Origin: Paraburkholderia sp. BL21I4N1
Lineage (GTDB): Bacteria; Pseudomonadota; Gammaproteobacteria; Burkholderiales; Burkholderiaceae
Assembly (NCBI RefSeq): GCF_002973525.1
Contig: NZ_PVEN01000002.1
Location: 248,001-312,000, forward strand
DNA length: 64,000 bases
Direction: 5' to 3'
Shown: positions 53,040-62,769 of the stretch, one piece after another
Numbering within the stretch: the stretch's first letter is position 1
Layout of the letters: every line of letters starts with the position of its first letter
The notes under the pieces: model-generated
Database searches by the model: none
Told to the model about the DNA's origin: nothing
What the model saw: only the letters and a program-made list of their open reading frames with translations
Translations under genes and position numbers: made by a program

Positions 53040-53714
53040 CTATGACGCCGTCAGCGACGCTTCGTCCGCCTCAACCGGCGATTGCTCATTCGCCCATTGC
53101 GCGGCGACGGCGTCCAGTTCGCGATGCGCGCGTTCAAGTGCTTCGGCGCGGGCCGACTGGTCGGCGAACTGCAACGGCTGCGCATCGACGAAGGTGGGTT
53201 TCGCCACGCCGATAAATCCGAACGCAGCTTTCAATGCGGGTGTGAGCGCATCCATCGACGACAACGGCGTGCCTGCACGCAGATCCGCACCGCGGCTCGT
53301 GATGAACACGGTTTTGTGCCGCTGGAGTTGCCCTTCGTAACGACCGTCCGCGGTGTTCACGTACGTGAGGCCGGTACGCGTAATGTTGTCGACATAGGCC
53401 TTGAACGCGGAAGGCATCGACCAGTTGTACATCGGCATGGCGAAAATCAGCGCGTCGGCATCGAGCAGGCGCCGGCACAGTGCGTCCGACGCCGCCAACG
53501 TCGCTTTCATAGCCGGTGTGCGCTGGTGCTCCGGCGTGTAGGTGGCGATCGCAAACGCTTCGGTGACGTGCGCAGGCGTGTCGACCGTGACGTCCAGATA
53601 ATCGATCTCGAGCGCCACGCCTTCACTGCGCAACCGTTCGATGAAATAGCGGCTCAACGCGCGCGAATTGGAACGTTCGCGCTTGGCGCTCGCGTCCACG
53701 TGCAGGACTTTCAT
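53040..53714 (-). CDS. azoR: FMN-dependent NADH azoreductase
   Basis: The 224-aa protein starts at 53714 behind AAGGAGAG; an in-frame extension upstream lies in the neighbouring gene. Flavodoxin-like fold marks: MKVLHVDASAKRERSNSRAL (FMN phosphate loop), MPMYNWSMPSAFKAYVDNIT (typical of AzoR/NQO-type reductases) and FITSRGADL. It reduces quinones and azo compounds with NADH. It overlaps the Rrf2 regulator gene by four bases, forming a two-gene operon, so it is likely induced by the stress sensed by that regulator. Confidence 0.9.
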   Translation of the reverse strand: MKVLHVDASAKRERSNSRALSRYFIERLRSEGVALEIDYLDVTVDTPAHVTEAFAIATYTPEHQRTPAMKATLAASDALCRRLLDADALIFAMPMYNWSMPSAFKAYVDNITRTGLTYVNTADGRYEGQLQRHKTVFITSRGADLRAGTPLSSMDALTPALKAAFGFIGVAKPTFVDAQPLQFADQSARAEALERAHRELDAVAAQWANEQSPVEADEASLTAS

Positions 53715-54271
53715 GACTTCTCTCCTTGATGGGGATTTCGATGAGGATGGCCGCTCTCGCTGCGGCGTGTGGACGAGCGGTGCCCGAGCCACTTGACGAC
53801 CTGATGCCCGTATGCGGCGGGCGCTTTTTCGACCGTGCGCGTCGCCAGGTCGGCTAGCGAATGCGCGGCGAGGGCTTCGGTCATGCGCTTTTCAGCGTCC
53901 AGCATCACGGCATGGATCGAGCACACTCCGCGCGTGGCCCACGCCGGTGGTTTCTCGCCGAACACCGCGCAATTCGCGCGGATTTCGCGGCAATCGAACA
54001 GCGCCTTGTTGCCGTCGATCGCATTCACGACGTCTAGCACGCTGATCTCGGCCGCCGGCCGCGCCAGCCGGAAACCGCCTCGCACGCCTTCGGTCGCGGC
54101 CACGATGCCGGCCCGCGAGAGTTTGGTGAACAGCTTGGCGACGTACTCCACCGGCACGCCCTGAAGCTCCGCGAGATCTTTCGCGCTGGCGTCGCTCACG
54201 CCGGCCGAGGGATTGCTGAGATAGAGCAGGCAATGCAACCCATACTCGACACCCGTGCTGATGTGTGACAT
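53711..54271 (-). CDS. Rrf2-family transcriptional regulator
   Basis: The 186-aa protein has an N-terminal winged helix (STGVEYGLHCLLYLSNPS, VEYVAKLFTKLSRAGIVAAT, EGVRGGFRLARP) and a cysteine-bearing loop: CREIRANC then Cys 16 residues later (RGVCSIH). In NsrR, IscR and RirA three such Cys hold an Fe-S cluster, but the second spacing is longer here. It is co-translated with azoR and sits beside hmp/norR, so redox or nitric-oxide sensing is plausible. Confidence 0.87.
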   Translation of the reverse strand: MSHISTGVEYGLHCLLYLSNPSAGVSDASAKDLAELQGVPVEYVAKLFTKLSRAGIVAATEGVRGGFRLARPAAEISVLDVVNAIDGNKALFDCREIRANCAVFGEKPPAWATRGVCSIHAVMLDAEKRMTEALAAHSLADLATRTVEKAPAAYGHQVVKWLGHRSSTRRSESGHPHRNPHQGEKS

Positions 54272-54386
54272 TTCCTTAACTCCGACTCACGATATCGTAG
54301 TTAGAAATGTAATCGACTTTGCGCTCAGGTGCAACCCTCGGTTTCTGGAACAGACTGTTGCCTGGTTTTAAGCGCGGGCGTAAACG

Positions 54387-54420
54387 CGATTCGGGAGCGA
54401 GGGGTCTCGCTCCCGAATCG
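54387..54420 (-). terminator. strong hairpin terminator after hmp
   Basis: A perfect 15-base stem, CGATTCGGGAGCGAG (54387-54401) with its complement at 54406-54420, and a four-base loop, begins 29 bases past the hmp stop. Reading leftward it is followed by CGTTTA. Confidence 0.8.
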
Positions 54421-54448
54421 GCCTTCCGCGAACAGGATGGCTATTCGA

Positions 54449-55630
54449 TTATTCGAGCGCCGCGGCGGGACCGAAGAACTCGCAGCGGCTTTGCGACTCC
54501 GGCACGCCGATCGCCTTGAGATGCTTCTTCATGGCTTTCATGAAGGCGATCGGGCCGAGAAAATAGACATCGACGTCGCGTGTTTTCGGCAACCAGCGAT
54601 CGAGCCGCGCCTCGTCGAGATAGCCGATCCCGTGCGCGTCGGCGTCCTGCTCGCGGCGCTGCTCGTAGCAGTAGAAGCGCTTCAGTTGCGGATGACGCGC
54701 GGCGAGTTGATCGATCGTGTCGCGGAACGCGTGAACGCCACCGTGCCGCGCGGAATGGATGAAATGCACGAGACGCCCGCTGCGAAGCGCGGCTTGCAGC
54801 ATCGCCAGCGTCGGGGTGATGCCGACGCCGCCGCTGATCAGCACGAGCGGTTTGTCGCTGGCTTGAAGCGTGAAATCGCCGGCCGGCGCGAACAGTTCCA
54901 GCGCATCGTTTTCGGCGACCTGGTCGTGCAGATAATTCGACACGGCGCCGTTGGGCTCGCGCTTCACGCTGATGCGGTACTCGTGGCCATCGGCCATGGC
55001 CGACAGCGAATAGTTGCGGCGCACTTCGACACCGTCGATCACGAGCCGCACGCCGATGTACTGGCCGGGCTCGAACGCGAGCAACGCGCCGCCGTCGTCG
55101 GGACGTAGATGAAACGACGTGATCTCGTCGCTCTCGCGCACCTTGCGGGCCACGCGGAACAGTCGCGTGCCGCGCCAGCCGCCGGGCGCCGCTTCTCGTG
55201 CGGCGTACATTGTTTCCTCGACGCCGATCAGCAGACCGGCGAGTTGCTGATACGCGGCGCGCCAGGCTTCGATCACGGCGTCGGTGGCGATCTCCGCGCC
55301 GAGCACTTCGCGAATGGAGCGCAGCAGGCACTGGCCGACAATCGGATAGTGCTCGGGCAGGATATTCAGCGCGACGTGCTTGTTGGTGATCTGCCCGACG
55401 AGACCGCCGAGTTGCTCCAGCTTGTCGATATGGCGCGCATACATCAGCACGCCGTTGGCGAGCGCGCGTTGCTGCGCGCCGCTGGCCTGATTCGCCTGGT
55501 TGAACAGCGGGCGCACCTCGGGATATTCGCGGATCATCAGGTCGTAGAAGTGCGTGGTCAGCGCTTCGCCGCCGCTTTCGAGAAGCGGCACGGTGGCTTT
55601 GACGATGGCGCGATGTTCTGGGGAAAGCAT
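54449..55630 (-). CDS. hmp: flavohemoprotein, nitric oxide dioxygenase
   Basis: Hmp converts nitric oxide to nitrate with O2 and NADPH. The 393-aa protein has an N-terminal globin domain (residues 1-138; proximal His in NKHVALNILPEHYPIVGQC), an FAD domain with RNYSLSAMADGHEYRISVKR, and an NAD domain with LVLISGGVGITPTLAML and CEFFGPAAALE at the end. It is divergent from norR across 111 bases, the common arrangement in which NorR activates hmp or norAB. Length is standard. Confidence 0.96.
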   Translation of the reverse strand: MLSPEHRAIVKATVPLLESGGEALTTHFYDLMIREYPEVRPLFNQANQASGAQQRALANGVLMYARHIDKLEQLGGLVGQITNKHVALNILPEHYPIVGQCLLRSIREVLGAEIATDAVIEAWRAAYQQLAGLLIGVEETMYAAREAAPGGWRGTRLFRVARKVRESDEITSFHLRPDDGGALLAFEPGQYIGVRLVIDGVEVRRNYSLSAMADGHEYRISVKREPNGAVSNYLHDQVAENDALELFAPAGDFTLQASDKPLVLISGGVGITPTLAMLQAALRSGRLVHFIHSARHGGVHAFRDTIDQLAARHPQLKRFYCYEQRREQDADAHGIGYLDEARLDRWLPKTRDVDVYFLGPIAFMKAMKKHLKAIGVPESQSRCEFFGPAAALE

Positions 55631-55741
55631 GGGAAGTCCTCGTGGTGAGTGGATGACAGGCCGGGTCTCGGCCGATGCCTTCTCTATCCATGTTTCGTGC
55701 CAGGTGTAAAATTCAAATAAATCAATGAGCTAAATTTCAAA

Positions 55742-57334
55742 ATGGTCGATCCGACTCTGGTCAAAGAGACTCCATCGGCAGTCGGATTGACTGCGCGAGC
55801 GGTGCTGGATGGGCTGACGCCGCTAATCCAGGATCTGTCGCGCGAGCTATCCGACAGCGAGCGCTTTCGCCGCTTGTTGAGCAGCCTGCGCACGCTGTTT
55901 CCCGGCGACGCGGCGGCGCTGTTGCGTCTTGACGGCGACACGCTGGTGCCGCTCGCCATCGACGGTTTAAGCAGCGATACGCTCGGGCGGCGCTTTCGCG
56001 TCAGCGAGCATCCGCGCTTCGCGCAATTGCTCTCGCGCCCGGAGCCGACCCGCTTCGCCGCCGACTCCGATTTGCCCGACCCCTACGACGGCCTGGTGCA
56101 GGGCGTGGCGGGGCATCTCGAGGTTCACGATTGCCTGGGCTGCCCGCTGCTGATCGGCGGCCGCCCGTGGGGCCTTCTCACCCTCGACGCGTTGAACCCG
56201 GCGCGCTTCGACGCGATCGACATGGCGTCGCTGCAAGCTTTCCTGAGCCTCGCGGCGGCGACCGTCAGCGTCGTGGAGCGTATCGACACGCTGGCGCGCA
56301 CCGGCGAGGAAGAGCGGCGGCGTGCCGAAGCGTATCGGCAGGCGAGCGGTCAGAGTCGTCGCGAGATGGTCGGCCGCAGCGAGTCGCATCAGCATCTGAT
56401 CGAAGAAATCGAGGTGGTGGCCGGCAGCGATCTGACCGTGCTGATTACCGGCGAGACCGGGGTCGGCAAGGAACTCGTGGCGAACGCGATTCACGCGCTG
56501 TCGTCGCGGGCCGGCAAGCCGATGATCAGCCTCAACTGCGCGGCGTTGCCGGATACGCTGGTGGAAAGCGAATTGTTCGGCCATGTGCGAGGGGCGTTTT
56601 CCGGCGCATCGTCGGACCGGCGCGGCAAATTCGAACTGGCCGATGGCGGCACGCTGTTTCTCGACGAGGTCGGCGAATTGCCGCTCGCCGTGCAAGCCAA
56701 GTTGCTGCGCGTGCTGCAAAACGGTCAGTTGCAGCGCATCGGCTCGGATCACGAACACAAGGTCGACGTCCGCCTGATCGCCGCGACGAATCGCGATCTC
56801 GCCGACGAGGTCAGGGCGGGCCGCTTTCGCGCCGACTTCTATCACCGTCTCAGTGTTTATCCGTTGCGCGTGCCGCCGTTGCGGGAACGGGGGCGGGACG
56901 TGTTGCTGCTGGCGGGCTTTTTCCTCGAGGAAAACCGCTCGCGGCTCGGCTTGCTGAGTCTGCGTCTCGCCGCCGACGCTCAAGCCGCGCTACTGCGTTA
57001 TCCGTGGCCGGGCAACGTGCGCGAACTCGAACATCTGATTGGACGGAGCGCGCTTAAAGCGCTGGCGAGCAATCGCGACCGGCGGCGGATTCTCACGTTG
57101 AATGCGGCGGATTTCGCTTTTGCCGGGGCGCTCGGCGAACCGCGGGAAGCCGGGTCCGGGTCCGCGCCGGCCGTCGTGGATAAGGATTTTCGTAGCGCGG
57201 TGACGACGTTCGAGCGGAGCATCGTGGTCGAGACGCTGGCGCGGCATCAGCAGAATTGGGCCGCGGCGGCGCGTGAGCTCGGCCTCGATCGCGCGAACCT
57301 CAACCGACTCGCGAAACGGCTCGGCTTGAAGTAG
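55742..57334 (+). CDS. norR: nitric-oxide-responsive sigma-54 activator NorR
   Basis: The 530-aa protein has an N-terminal GAF domain (residues about 30-180) that holds the NO-sensing iron in NorR, a central AAA+ domain (about 205-435; Walker A GETGVGKE, Walker [16 protein letters not shown]) and a C-terminal Fis-type helix-turn-helix ([20 protein letters not shown]). The sigma-54 contact loop reads GAFSGA (residues 284-289) instead of GAFTGA. It is divergent from hmp, its probable target. Confidence 0.95.
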   Translation: MVDPTLVKETPSAVGLTARAVLDGLTPLIQDLSRELSDSERFRRLLSSLRTLFPGDAAALLRLDGDTLVPLAIDGLSSDTLGRRFRVSEHPRFAQLLSRPEPTRFAADSDLPDPYDGLVQGVAGHLEVHDCLGCPLLIGGRPWGLLTLDALNPARFDAIDMASLQAFLSLAAATVSVVERIDTLARTGEEERRRAEAYRQASGQSRREMVGRSESHQHLIEEIEVVAGSDLTVLITGETGVGKELVANAIHALSSRAGKPMISLNCAALPDTLVESELFGHVRGAFSGASSDRRGKFELADGGTLFLDEVGELPLAVQAKLLRVLQNGQLQRIGSDHEHKVDVRLIAATNRDLADEVRAGRFRADFYHRLSVYPLRVPPLRERGRDVLLLAGFFLEENRSRLGLLSLRLAADAQAALLRYPWPGNVRELEHLIGRSALKALASNRDRRRILTLNAADFAFAGALGEPREAGSGSAPAVVDKDFRSAVTTFERSIVVETLARHQQNWAAAARELGLDRANLNRLAKRLGLK

Positions 57335-57388
57335 CGCGGCACACGCCGCGAAGCGGGCGTGGCGCGCGTCCCAGGTTAGACTTCGTGG

Positions 57389-57508
57389 ATGGAAAACATC
57401 GATCTAACCAGCTGGGTTCGTCGGCAGCCGCCGGGAACGACATTCATCGTCGGCGACAAGGGTGACGAGGGTGTCCGGACGTTCAACGGAGAAGCTGATG
57501 AGCAGTGA
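57389..57508 (+). CDS. possible small protein (39 aa)
   Basis: An ATG at 57389 opens a 39-codon frame (MENIDLTSWVRRQPPGTTFI onward) ending with TGA at 57506-57508, overlapping the next gene start by 11 bases. Composition is coding-like, but there is no clear Shine-Dalgarno. It may act in translational coupling or be an unexpressed leader. Confidence 0.35.
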   Translation: MENIDLTSWVRRQPPGTTFIVGDKGDEGVRTFNGEADEQ

Positions 57509-58127
57509 AAAATCGAAGCGCGCACGCCGCGCCGCCGAAGACCTTTTCGGCGGATTGCCGGCCAGCGGTTCCGCGGCGGCGAGCCGCCCGTCGAACCCGT
57601 TCGGCGACCCATTCTCCGACTCGCCCAGTTTCGTTCCCGCGGACGACCTGCTGGTCACGTTGCCGGCTGAAATGGAACTGCCACCCGGCTACGCCGATTC
57701 GGCGGCCATGCGCGACGCGCTCACGCGCGCCTGGCGGATGGACTGGATCAAGGTGGGGAAAGACGAGTGCGTCGTCAGACTGCCGGTGGACTGGATCGCG
57801 GACAAATCGGTGGACGGCGTGCTGCGTATCAAGGGCGCCGGCATCGTGCGCGCCGAGGGTCGGTTGGTGAAAGGCGCCACGCTGCTGATCCTGCCGCGTT
57901 ACTACCTGAAGGCGGAGTTCCACGACCTGAACGAACACTGCCGGATCGTCGTGCGGGACCGCGCGCGTAACAACGCCATCCTCAAGGAATCGTTCTGGGA
58001 CACGCGCAGCGGCCCGAATCATCCGCAGTGGAAGGTGCTGTCCGACTGGCTCGACGCGCAATACCCCGCGCATCGCGATCCGCTCCGCTATTGGGACGAT
58101 TGCGAAGACAACCTCCGCTCAGCCTGA
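57498..58127 (+). CDS. conserved-looking protein of unknown function
   Basis: From the ATG at 57498, 209 aa. The first 50 residues are polar and Arg/Ser/Pro-rich; the remaining part holds LPPGYADSAAMRDALTRAWR, VVRLPVDWIADKSVDGVLRI and a compact C-terminal WDTRSGPNHPQWKVLSDWLD with DPLRYWDDCEDN. No signal peptide or membrane segment, no known motif. It precedes the YgjP-like gene by 13 bases and may form an operon with it. Confidence 0.7.
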   Translation: MSSEKSKRARRAAEDLFGGLPASGSAAASRPSNPFGDPFSDSPSFVPADDLLVTLPAEMELPPGYADSAAMRDALTRAWRMDWIKVGKDECVVRLPVDWIADKSVDGVLRIKGAGIVRAEGRLVKGATLLILPRYYLKAEFHDLNEHCRIVVRDRARNNAILKESFWDTRSGPNHPQWKVLSDWLDAQYPAHRDPLRYWDDCEDNLRSA

Positions 58128-58140
58128 GCCGCGTATCGCC

Positions 58141-58665
58141 ATGTCGCATCTGAAATATCTGACCGGTTATCCGGCGCCGCTGCAAGAGAAAGTCAGGAAG
58201 CTGATCGCCGACGAGCAACTCGGCGCGTATCTCGCCGAGCGTTATCCGCACACGCACGACGTGCAAACCGACCGGGCCTTATACGCTTACTGCGCTGATC
58301 TGAAACGAGAACATCTGCGCAGCGCGGAGCAGATCGACAAGGTCACCTACGACAGCAAACTCGACGTCGTGCGTCACGCGCTCGGACTGCACACCAGCAT
58401 CTCGCGCGTGCAGGGCGGCAAGCTGAAGGCGAAGAAGGAGATCCGCGTCGCGTCGCTGTTCAAGGCCGCGGCGCCGGAGTTTCTGAAAATGATCGTCGTG
58501 CACGAACTCGCGCATCTGAAAGAGAGCGATCACAACAAGGCTTTCTATCGCTTGTGCGAATTCATGCAGCCGGGTTACCACCAGATCGAATTCGATTTGC
58601 GTCTGTATCTGACGCATCGCGACCTGGCGAAGAGCCAGGCCGCGCGCCCGGTGCTTCAGGTTTGA
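58141..58665 (+). CDS. YgjP-like metallopeptidase-domain protein (DUF45)
   Basis: The 174-aa protein carries the zinc motif HELAHLKESDH (HExxH plus a third ligand His), followed by NKAFYRLCEFMQPGYHQIE. This is the YgjP/DUF45 pattern, related to M48 peptidases; a physiological substrate is unknown. Convergent with the molybdoenzyme gene with only 11 bases between. Confidence 0.87.
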   Translation: MSHLKYLTGYPAPLQEKVRKLIADEQLGAYLAERYPHTHDVQTDRALYAYCADLKREHLRSAEQIDKVTYDSKLDVVRHALGLHTSISRVQGGKLKAKKEIRVASLFKAAAPEFLKMIVVHELAHLKESDHNKAFYRLCEFMQPGYHQIEFDLRLYLTHRDLAKSQAARPVLQV

Positions 58666-58676
58666 ACTCTCAAGCC

Positions 58677-61028
58677 TCAAGCGGCCACGGCCTCGTGCGC
58701 TTCTAGCAACTCACCCGTTTCACTCACCCTGACTGTCGACGCTTTCAACAACACCGGAATCGACTTCGACGTCGGCGTGCCCGCGCCGTCGGCGACGGAA
58801 GAGAGCGGCACCAGCGGATTCGTCTCCGGATAATAGGCGCCGAGGCAGCCGCGTGGAATGTCGTACTCCACCAGCAGGAAACCCTCGGCGTGACGTTCGA
58901 TTCCATCCGCCCACACGCTCGTGATATCCACCCGCTGACCCACGGAGAAACCGAGCATCGCGATGTCGTCCCGATGGGCGAACAGCACGCGTCGTTGTCC
59001 GTAGACGCCGCGATAACGGTCGTCGAGGCCGTAAATCGTCGTGTTGTACTGGTCGTGCGAACGCGTCGTCATCAAGGTCATCAGGCGCTCGCCGTATTGC
59101 TTGCGCGCCTGGTGAATCGGCGTGTCGACGGCAATGGCATGCACCAGAAACTGCGCCTTGCCGCTCGGCGTTTTCCAGATCCGCTCGCGTGACGCGACGC
59201 CGAGGTGGAAGCCGCCGGGGGTCTTGAGCCGCTCGTTGTAATCGTGGAAACCGTCGATCACCTGCGCGATGCCGTCGCGAATCAGCGCGTAATCCGCCGC
59301 CTGCGCGAGCCAGTCCACTTTCTCGCTGCCGAGCGTGGCCTTTGCCATACGCGCGACGATCGCAATCTCCGACAGCAGATTCTCCGACGCCGGTTTGTTC
59401 ATACCGTACGAGATGTGCACCATGCTCATGGAGTCTTCGACGGTCACGCCTTGCGCCACGCCGTTCTGCAGATCGATCTCAGTGCGGCCGAGCGTCGGCA
59501 GAATCAGCGCGTCGCGGCCGTGAATGAGATGGCTGCGGTTCAGCTTGGTGGTGATGTGCACGGTCAACGCGCAGGAACGCATTGCTTCCCACGTGCGCGG
59601 CGTGTCTGGTGTCGCGATCGAGAAGTTGCCGCCCAAACCGATGAACACTTTCACCTTGCCGTCGAGCATCGCCTGAATCGTGTTGACGACGTCGAGTCCG
59701 TGCTCGCGCGGCGGCTCGAAGTCGTAGACCTCGCCGAGCCGGTCGAGAAACGCCTGGGTCGGCCGTTCCTCGATGCCGACCGTGCGGTCGCCCTGCACGT
59801 TCGAGTGGCCGCGCACCGGGCACAGACCCGCGCCGCGCCGTCCGATATTGCCGCGCATCATCATCAGGTTCGACAGCAGTTGAATGGTCGGCACCGAGTT
59901 CTTGTGCTGCGTGAGGCCCATGCCCCACGTCGAAATCACCGCGCGGCCTTTCACGTAGATGTCGGCGAGCTTCAGCACCTCGTCGAACGGCACGCCGGCT
60001 TCGGCGACGATCGTGTCCCAGCTTTCGGCGCGCAGGTCGTCGGCGAAGGCGTCGAAGCCCACCGTGTGCTGCGCGAGGAAGTCGAGGTCCAGCACGCGTT
60101 CAAGACCGGAGGCCTGCGCTTCGTCGTCGAGTTCGATCACGCGCTTGGCCACGCCCTTGATCAGCGCGAAGTCGCCGCCGACCCTCGGGCGGATGAACAC
60201 GGAGCTGATCTTCGTGCTGCCCATGGTCAGCATTTCCACCGGATGCTGCGGGCTCGCGAAACGTTCGAGCCCGCGCTCCTTCAGCGGATTGATCGACACG
60301 ATGGTCGCGCCGCGCTTCGCGCATTCGCGCAGTTCGCCGAGCATGCGCGGATGGTTGGTGGCCGGATTCTGGCCGAAGATCAGCAGCGTGTCGGCGTGTT
60401 CGAAGTCGTCGAGCGTGACCGTGCCCTTGCCGATGCCGACCGTGCCCGGCAAACCGCGGCTGGTCGCTTCGTGGCACATGTTCGAACAGTCGGGGAAGTT
60501 GTTGGTGCCGTACATGCGCACGAACAACTGGTACAGAAAAGCGGCTTCGTTGCTGGCGCGGCCGGAGGTGTAGAACGCGGCGTCGTCGGGATGGTCGAGC
60601 GCGTTCAGATGGCGCGCGATCAGGTCGAACGCTTCGTCCCAGCCGATCGGCACGTAACGGTCGCGCAGCGCGTCATAGACCAGCGGATCGGTCAGGCGGC
60701 CGTGCTGTTCGAGTTCGAAGTCGGACTGTGCCATCAGCGCTTCGACCGTGTGTTCTTCGAAAAACGCGGGCGTGACGCGTTTGCTGGTCGCTTCGGCGGC
60801 GACCGCCTTCACACCGTTTTCGCAGAATTCGAAGGTGGAGGCGTGTTCGCGGTCCGGCCATGCGCAGCCCGGGCAGTCGAAGCCGTTCGGCTGATTCTGC
60901 TTGAGCAGCGTGCGGTAGTTGCCGCCCGCCACCTTCTCCTTGAGCAGGTTGATGGCGACGTATTTCAGCGCACCCCAGCCGGCGGCGGGGTGCGTGTAGG
61001 GTTCGATGCGAGCTTCGGGTTTCTTCAT
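58677..61028 (-). CDS. ydeP: FdhF/YdeP-family molybdopterin oxidoreductase
   Basis: The 783-aa protein matches YdeP-type enzymes, formate-dehydrogenase-like proteins linked with acid resistance in E. coli. N-terminal KKPEARIEPYTHPAAGWGAL, the Cys cluster CPGC (Cys52, Cys55) plus Cys69 for an iron-sulfur centre, ASNEAAFLYQLFVRMYGTNN and GQNPATNHPRMLGELRECAK are typical. The late MTTRSHDQYNTTIYGLDDRY block belongs to the molybdopterin-dinucleotide-binding C-terminal domain. Length is normal (about 760-780). A MocR-type regulator is divergent from it. Confidence 0.92.
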   Translation of the reverse strand: MKKPEARIEPYTHPAAGWGALKYVAINLLKEKVAGGNYRTLLKQNQPNGFDCPGCAWPDREHASTFEFCENGVKAVAAEATSKRVTPAFFEEHTVEALMAQSDFELEQHGRLTDPLVYDALRDRYVPIGWDEAFDLIARHLNALDHPDDAAFYTSGRASNEAAFLYQLFVRMYGTNNFPDCSNMCHEATSRGLPGTVGIGKGTVTLDDFEHADTLLIFGQNPATNHPRMLGELRECAKRGATIVSINPLKERGLERFASPQHPVEMLTMGSTKISSVFIRPRVGGDFALIKGVAKRVIELDDEAQASGLERVLDLDFLAQHTVGFDAFADDLRAESWDTIVAEAGVPFDEVLKLADIYVKGRAVISTWGMGLTQHKNSVPTIQLLSNLMMMRGNIGRRGAGLCPVRGHSNVQGDRTVGIEERPTQAFLDRLGEVYDFEPPREHGLDVVNTIQAMLDGKVKVFIGLGGNFSIATPDTPRTWEAMRSCALTVHITTKLNRSHLIHGRDALILPTLGRTEIDLQNGVAQGVTVEDSMSMVHISYGMNKPASENLLSEIAIVARMAKATLGSEKVDWLAQAADYALIRDGIAQVIDGFHDYNERLKTPGGFHLGVASRERIWKTPSGKAQFLVHAIAVDTPIHQARKQYGERLMTLMTTRSHDQYNTTIYGLDDRYRGVYGQRRVLFAHRDDIAMLGFSVGQRVDITSVWADGIERHAEGFLLVEYDIPRGCLGAYYPETNPLVPLSSVADGAGTPTSKSIPVLLKASTVRVSETGELLEAHEAVAA

Positions 61029-61182
61029 GATCTTGCCGCCGGGTAGGCCTCGACATGGCTTTCTGAGCCGATACCGTCAGCCTACTGTGTTCCAAATAGC
61101 GCGCAGCATACAGAAAATTGGAAAGGGAAGGGATACAGTTGCCGGGTTTTTGGCATAGACTGGCTTCCCAGTCCATGCCGGG

Positions 61183-62709
61183 GTGGGCGTTCCCGATGCT
61201 TTTTTGAACCTGTCCGGTGTCTCCTGTGAGCCCAAGTCCTTGAAACTGTACGAAAAGCTGGCTGCGGAAATGACGGAGGCCGTCCGGCGCGGCGTGTTCG
61301 CGCCGGGCGAGCGGATTCCGTCGGTGCGGCAGGCGAGCCAGCAGCATGGCGTCAGCATCAAGACGGTGCTGCACGCGTATGCGTTGCTGGAAAGCCTGGG
61401 GATCGTCGAGACCCGTCCGCAGTCGGGCTATTTCGTTCGCGACGCCGTGGCGACGGCCGCCGCGCTCGACAGGGCGGCGACCTCGGCTGTCACCGCTATT
61501 TCCGAGCCTCAGCGCCTGACCCGCCAATCCACGCCGCAAGCCTCGCCGGTAGCCGCCGCGGTCGACGTGAGCCGGCTGGTGCTGTCCACGCTGCGCAGTA
61601 TTCGCGCGCACGACGCCGTGCCGTTCGGCTCGCCGTATCCCGATCCGTCGTTGTTCCCGTGGCGGCGCATCAACCAGTACGCGAACGCGATCGCGCGACG
61701 TCAGGCGAGCTGGAATCTGATCGACGATCTGCCGCCCGGTAATCCCGAACTGATCCGCCAGATCGCCCGGCGTTACGCCGAGAACGGCGTGCCCGTCGAT
61801 CCGGGCGAGATCGTCATCACGCTCGGCGCGACCGAGGCGATCAACCTCAGCCTGCAAGCCGTCGCCAAACCGGGCGACACCGTGGCCGTCGAGTCGCCGA
61901 CCTATTACGCGATGCTGCACGCGATCGAACGGCTGGGCATGCGCGCGATCGAGGTGGCGACGCATCCGGTGCACGGCATCGACCTCGACGCGCTGGCGCG
62001 GGTGATCGCCGGGCAGAAGATCGCGGCCTGCATGGTGATGCCGAACTTCCAGAATCCGCTCGGTTTCCAGATGCCCGACGCGCGCAAGCAGCAACTCGTC
62101 GAACTGCTCGGCGCGCATGAAATTCCGGTGATCGAGAATGACGTCTATCAGGAACTGTATTTCGGCGACACGCGGCCTTCGACGCTGAAGAGCTTCGACA
62201 CGCGCGGACTGGTGCTGCATTGCGCGTCGTTTTCGAAGAGCCTGACCGCGTCTTACCGGATCGGCTGGGCGCTGCCGGGACGGTATCGCGCGCAGGTCGA
62301 GAAACTGAAGTTTCTCAACACGCTGACCACGCCCTCGGTGCCGCAGGTCGCCGTCGCGGATTATTTGCGGCACGACGGCTACGATCGGCATTTGCGGCAC
62401 GTCCGCAAGGTTTACCGACAGCAGGCGCGCATCATGACGGCGCTGGTGCAGCGGTTTTTTCCGGCCGGCACGCGGATGTCGACGCCGCAGGGCGGCTACG
62501 TGCTGTGGGTGGAATTGCCCGAGCGGGTCGACTCGATGCGGCTCTACCAGGCCGCGCTCGCGCGCAGCATCACGGTAGGGCCGGGGATGATGTTTTCGAC
62601 ACGCAACGACTTCCGGCATTTCATCCGGCTGAACTACAGCTATCCGTGGACGCCGCAGACCGAAGCGGCGTTGAAGACCCTCGGCGAACTGGTCACGCAG
62701 ATGGCGTGA
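61183..62709 (+). CDS. MocR/PdxR-type GntR regulator with aminotransferase domain
   Basis: The protein joins an N-terminal GntR winged helix (LYEKLAAEMTEAVRRGVFAP, GERIPSVRQASQQHGVSIKT) to a class I aminotransferase-like domain (residues about 120-505) with the PLP lysine in FSKSLTASYRIGW. Members sense pyridoxal phosphate or amino compounds. The start is uncertain: GTG at 61183 gives 508 aa; a start closer to the KLYEKLAAEM helix is possible. Divergent from the YdeP gene by 154 bases, which it may regulate. Confidence 0.87.
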   Translation: MGVPDAFLNLSGVSCEPKSLKLYEKLAAEMTEAVRRGVFAPGERIPSVRQASQQHGVSIKTVLHAYALLESLGIVETRPQSGYFVRDAVATAAALDRAATSAVTAISEPQRLTRQSTPQASPVAAAVDVSRLVLSTLRSIRAHDAVPFGSPYPDPSLFPWRRINQYANAIARRQASWNLIDDLPPGNPELIRQIARRYAENGVPVDPGEIVITLGATEAINLSLQAVAKPGDTVAVESPTYYAMLHAIERLGMRAIEVATHPVHGIDLDALARVIAGQKIAACMVMPNFQNPLGFQMPDARKQQLVELLGAHEIPVIENDVYQELYFGDTRPSTLKSFDTRGLVLHCASFSKSLTASYRIGWALPGRYRAQVEKLKFLNTLTTPSVPQVAVADYLRHDGYDRHLRHVRKVYRQQARIMTALVQRFFPAGTRMSTPQGGYVLWVELPERVDSMRLYQAALARSITVGPGMMFSTRNDFRHFIRLNYSYPWTPQTEAALKTLGELVTQMA

Positions 62710-62769
62710 GTCCGCGGAGCGGGTTTGGACGACATTGATGGGTTAGGCGCAGAGACTGGGAGACAAACC

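Noticed and set aside
59205..61046. 613-codon open frame on the plus strand
   Set aside because: Antisense to the YdeP-type gene, which has clear cofactor motifs; the frame encodes Arg/His-rich sequence without family features.
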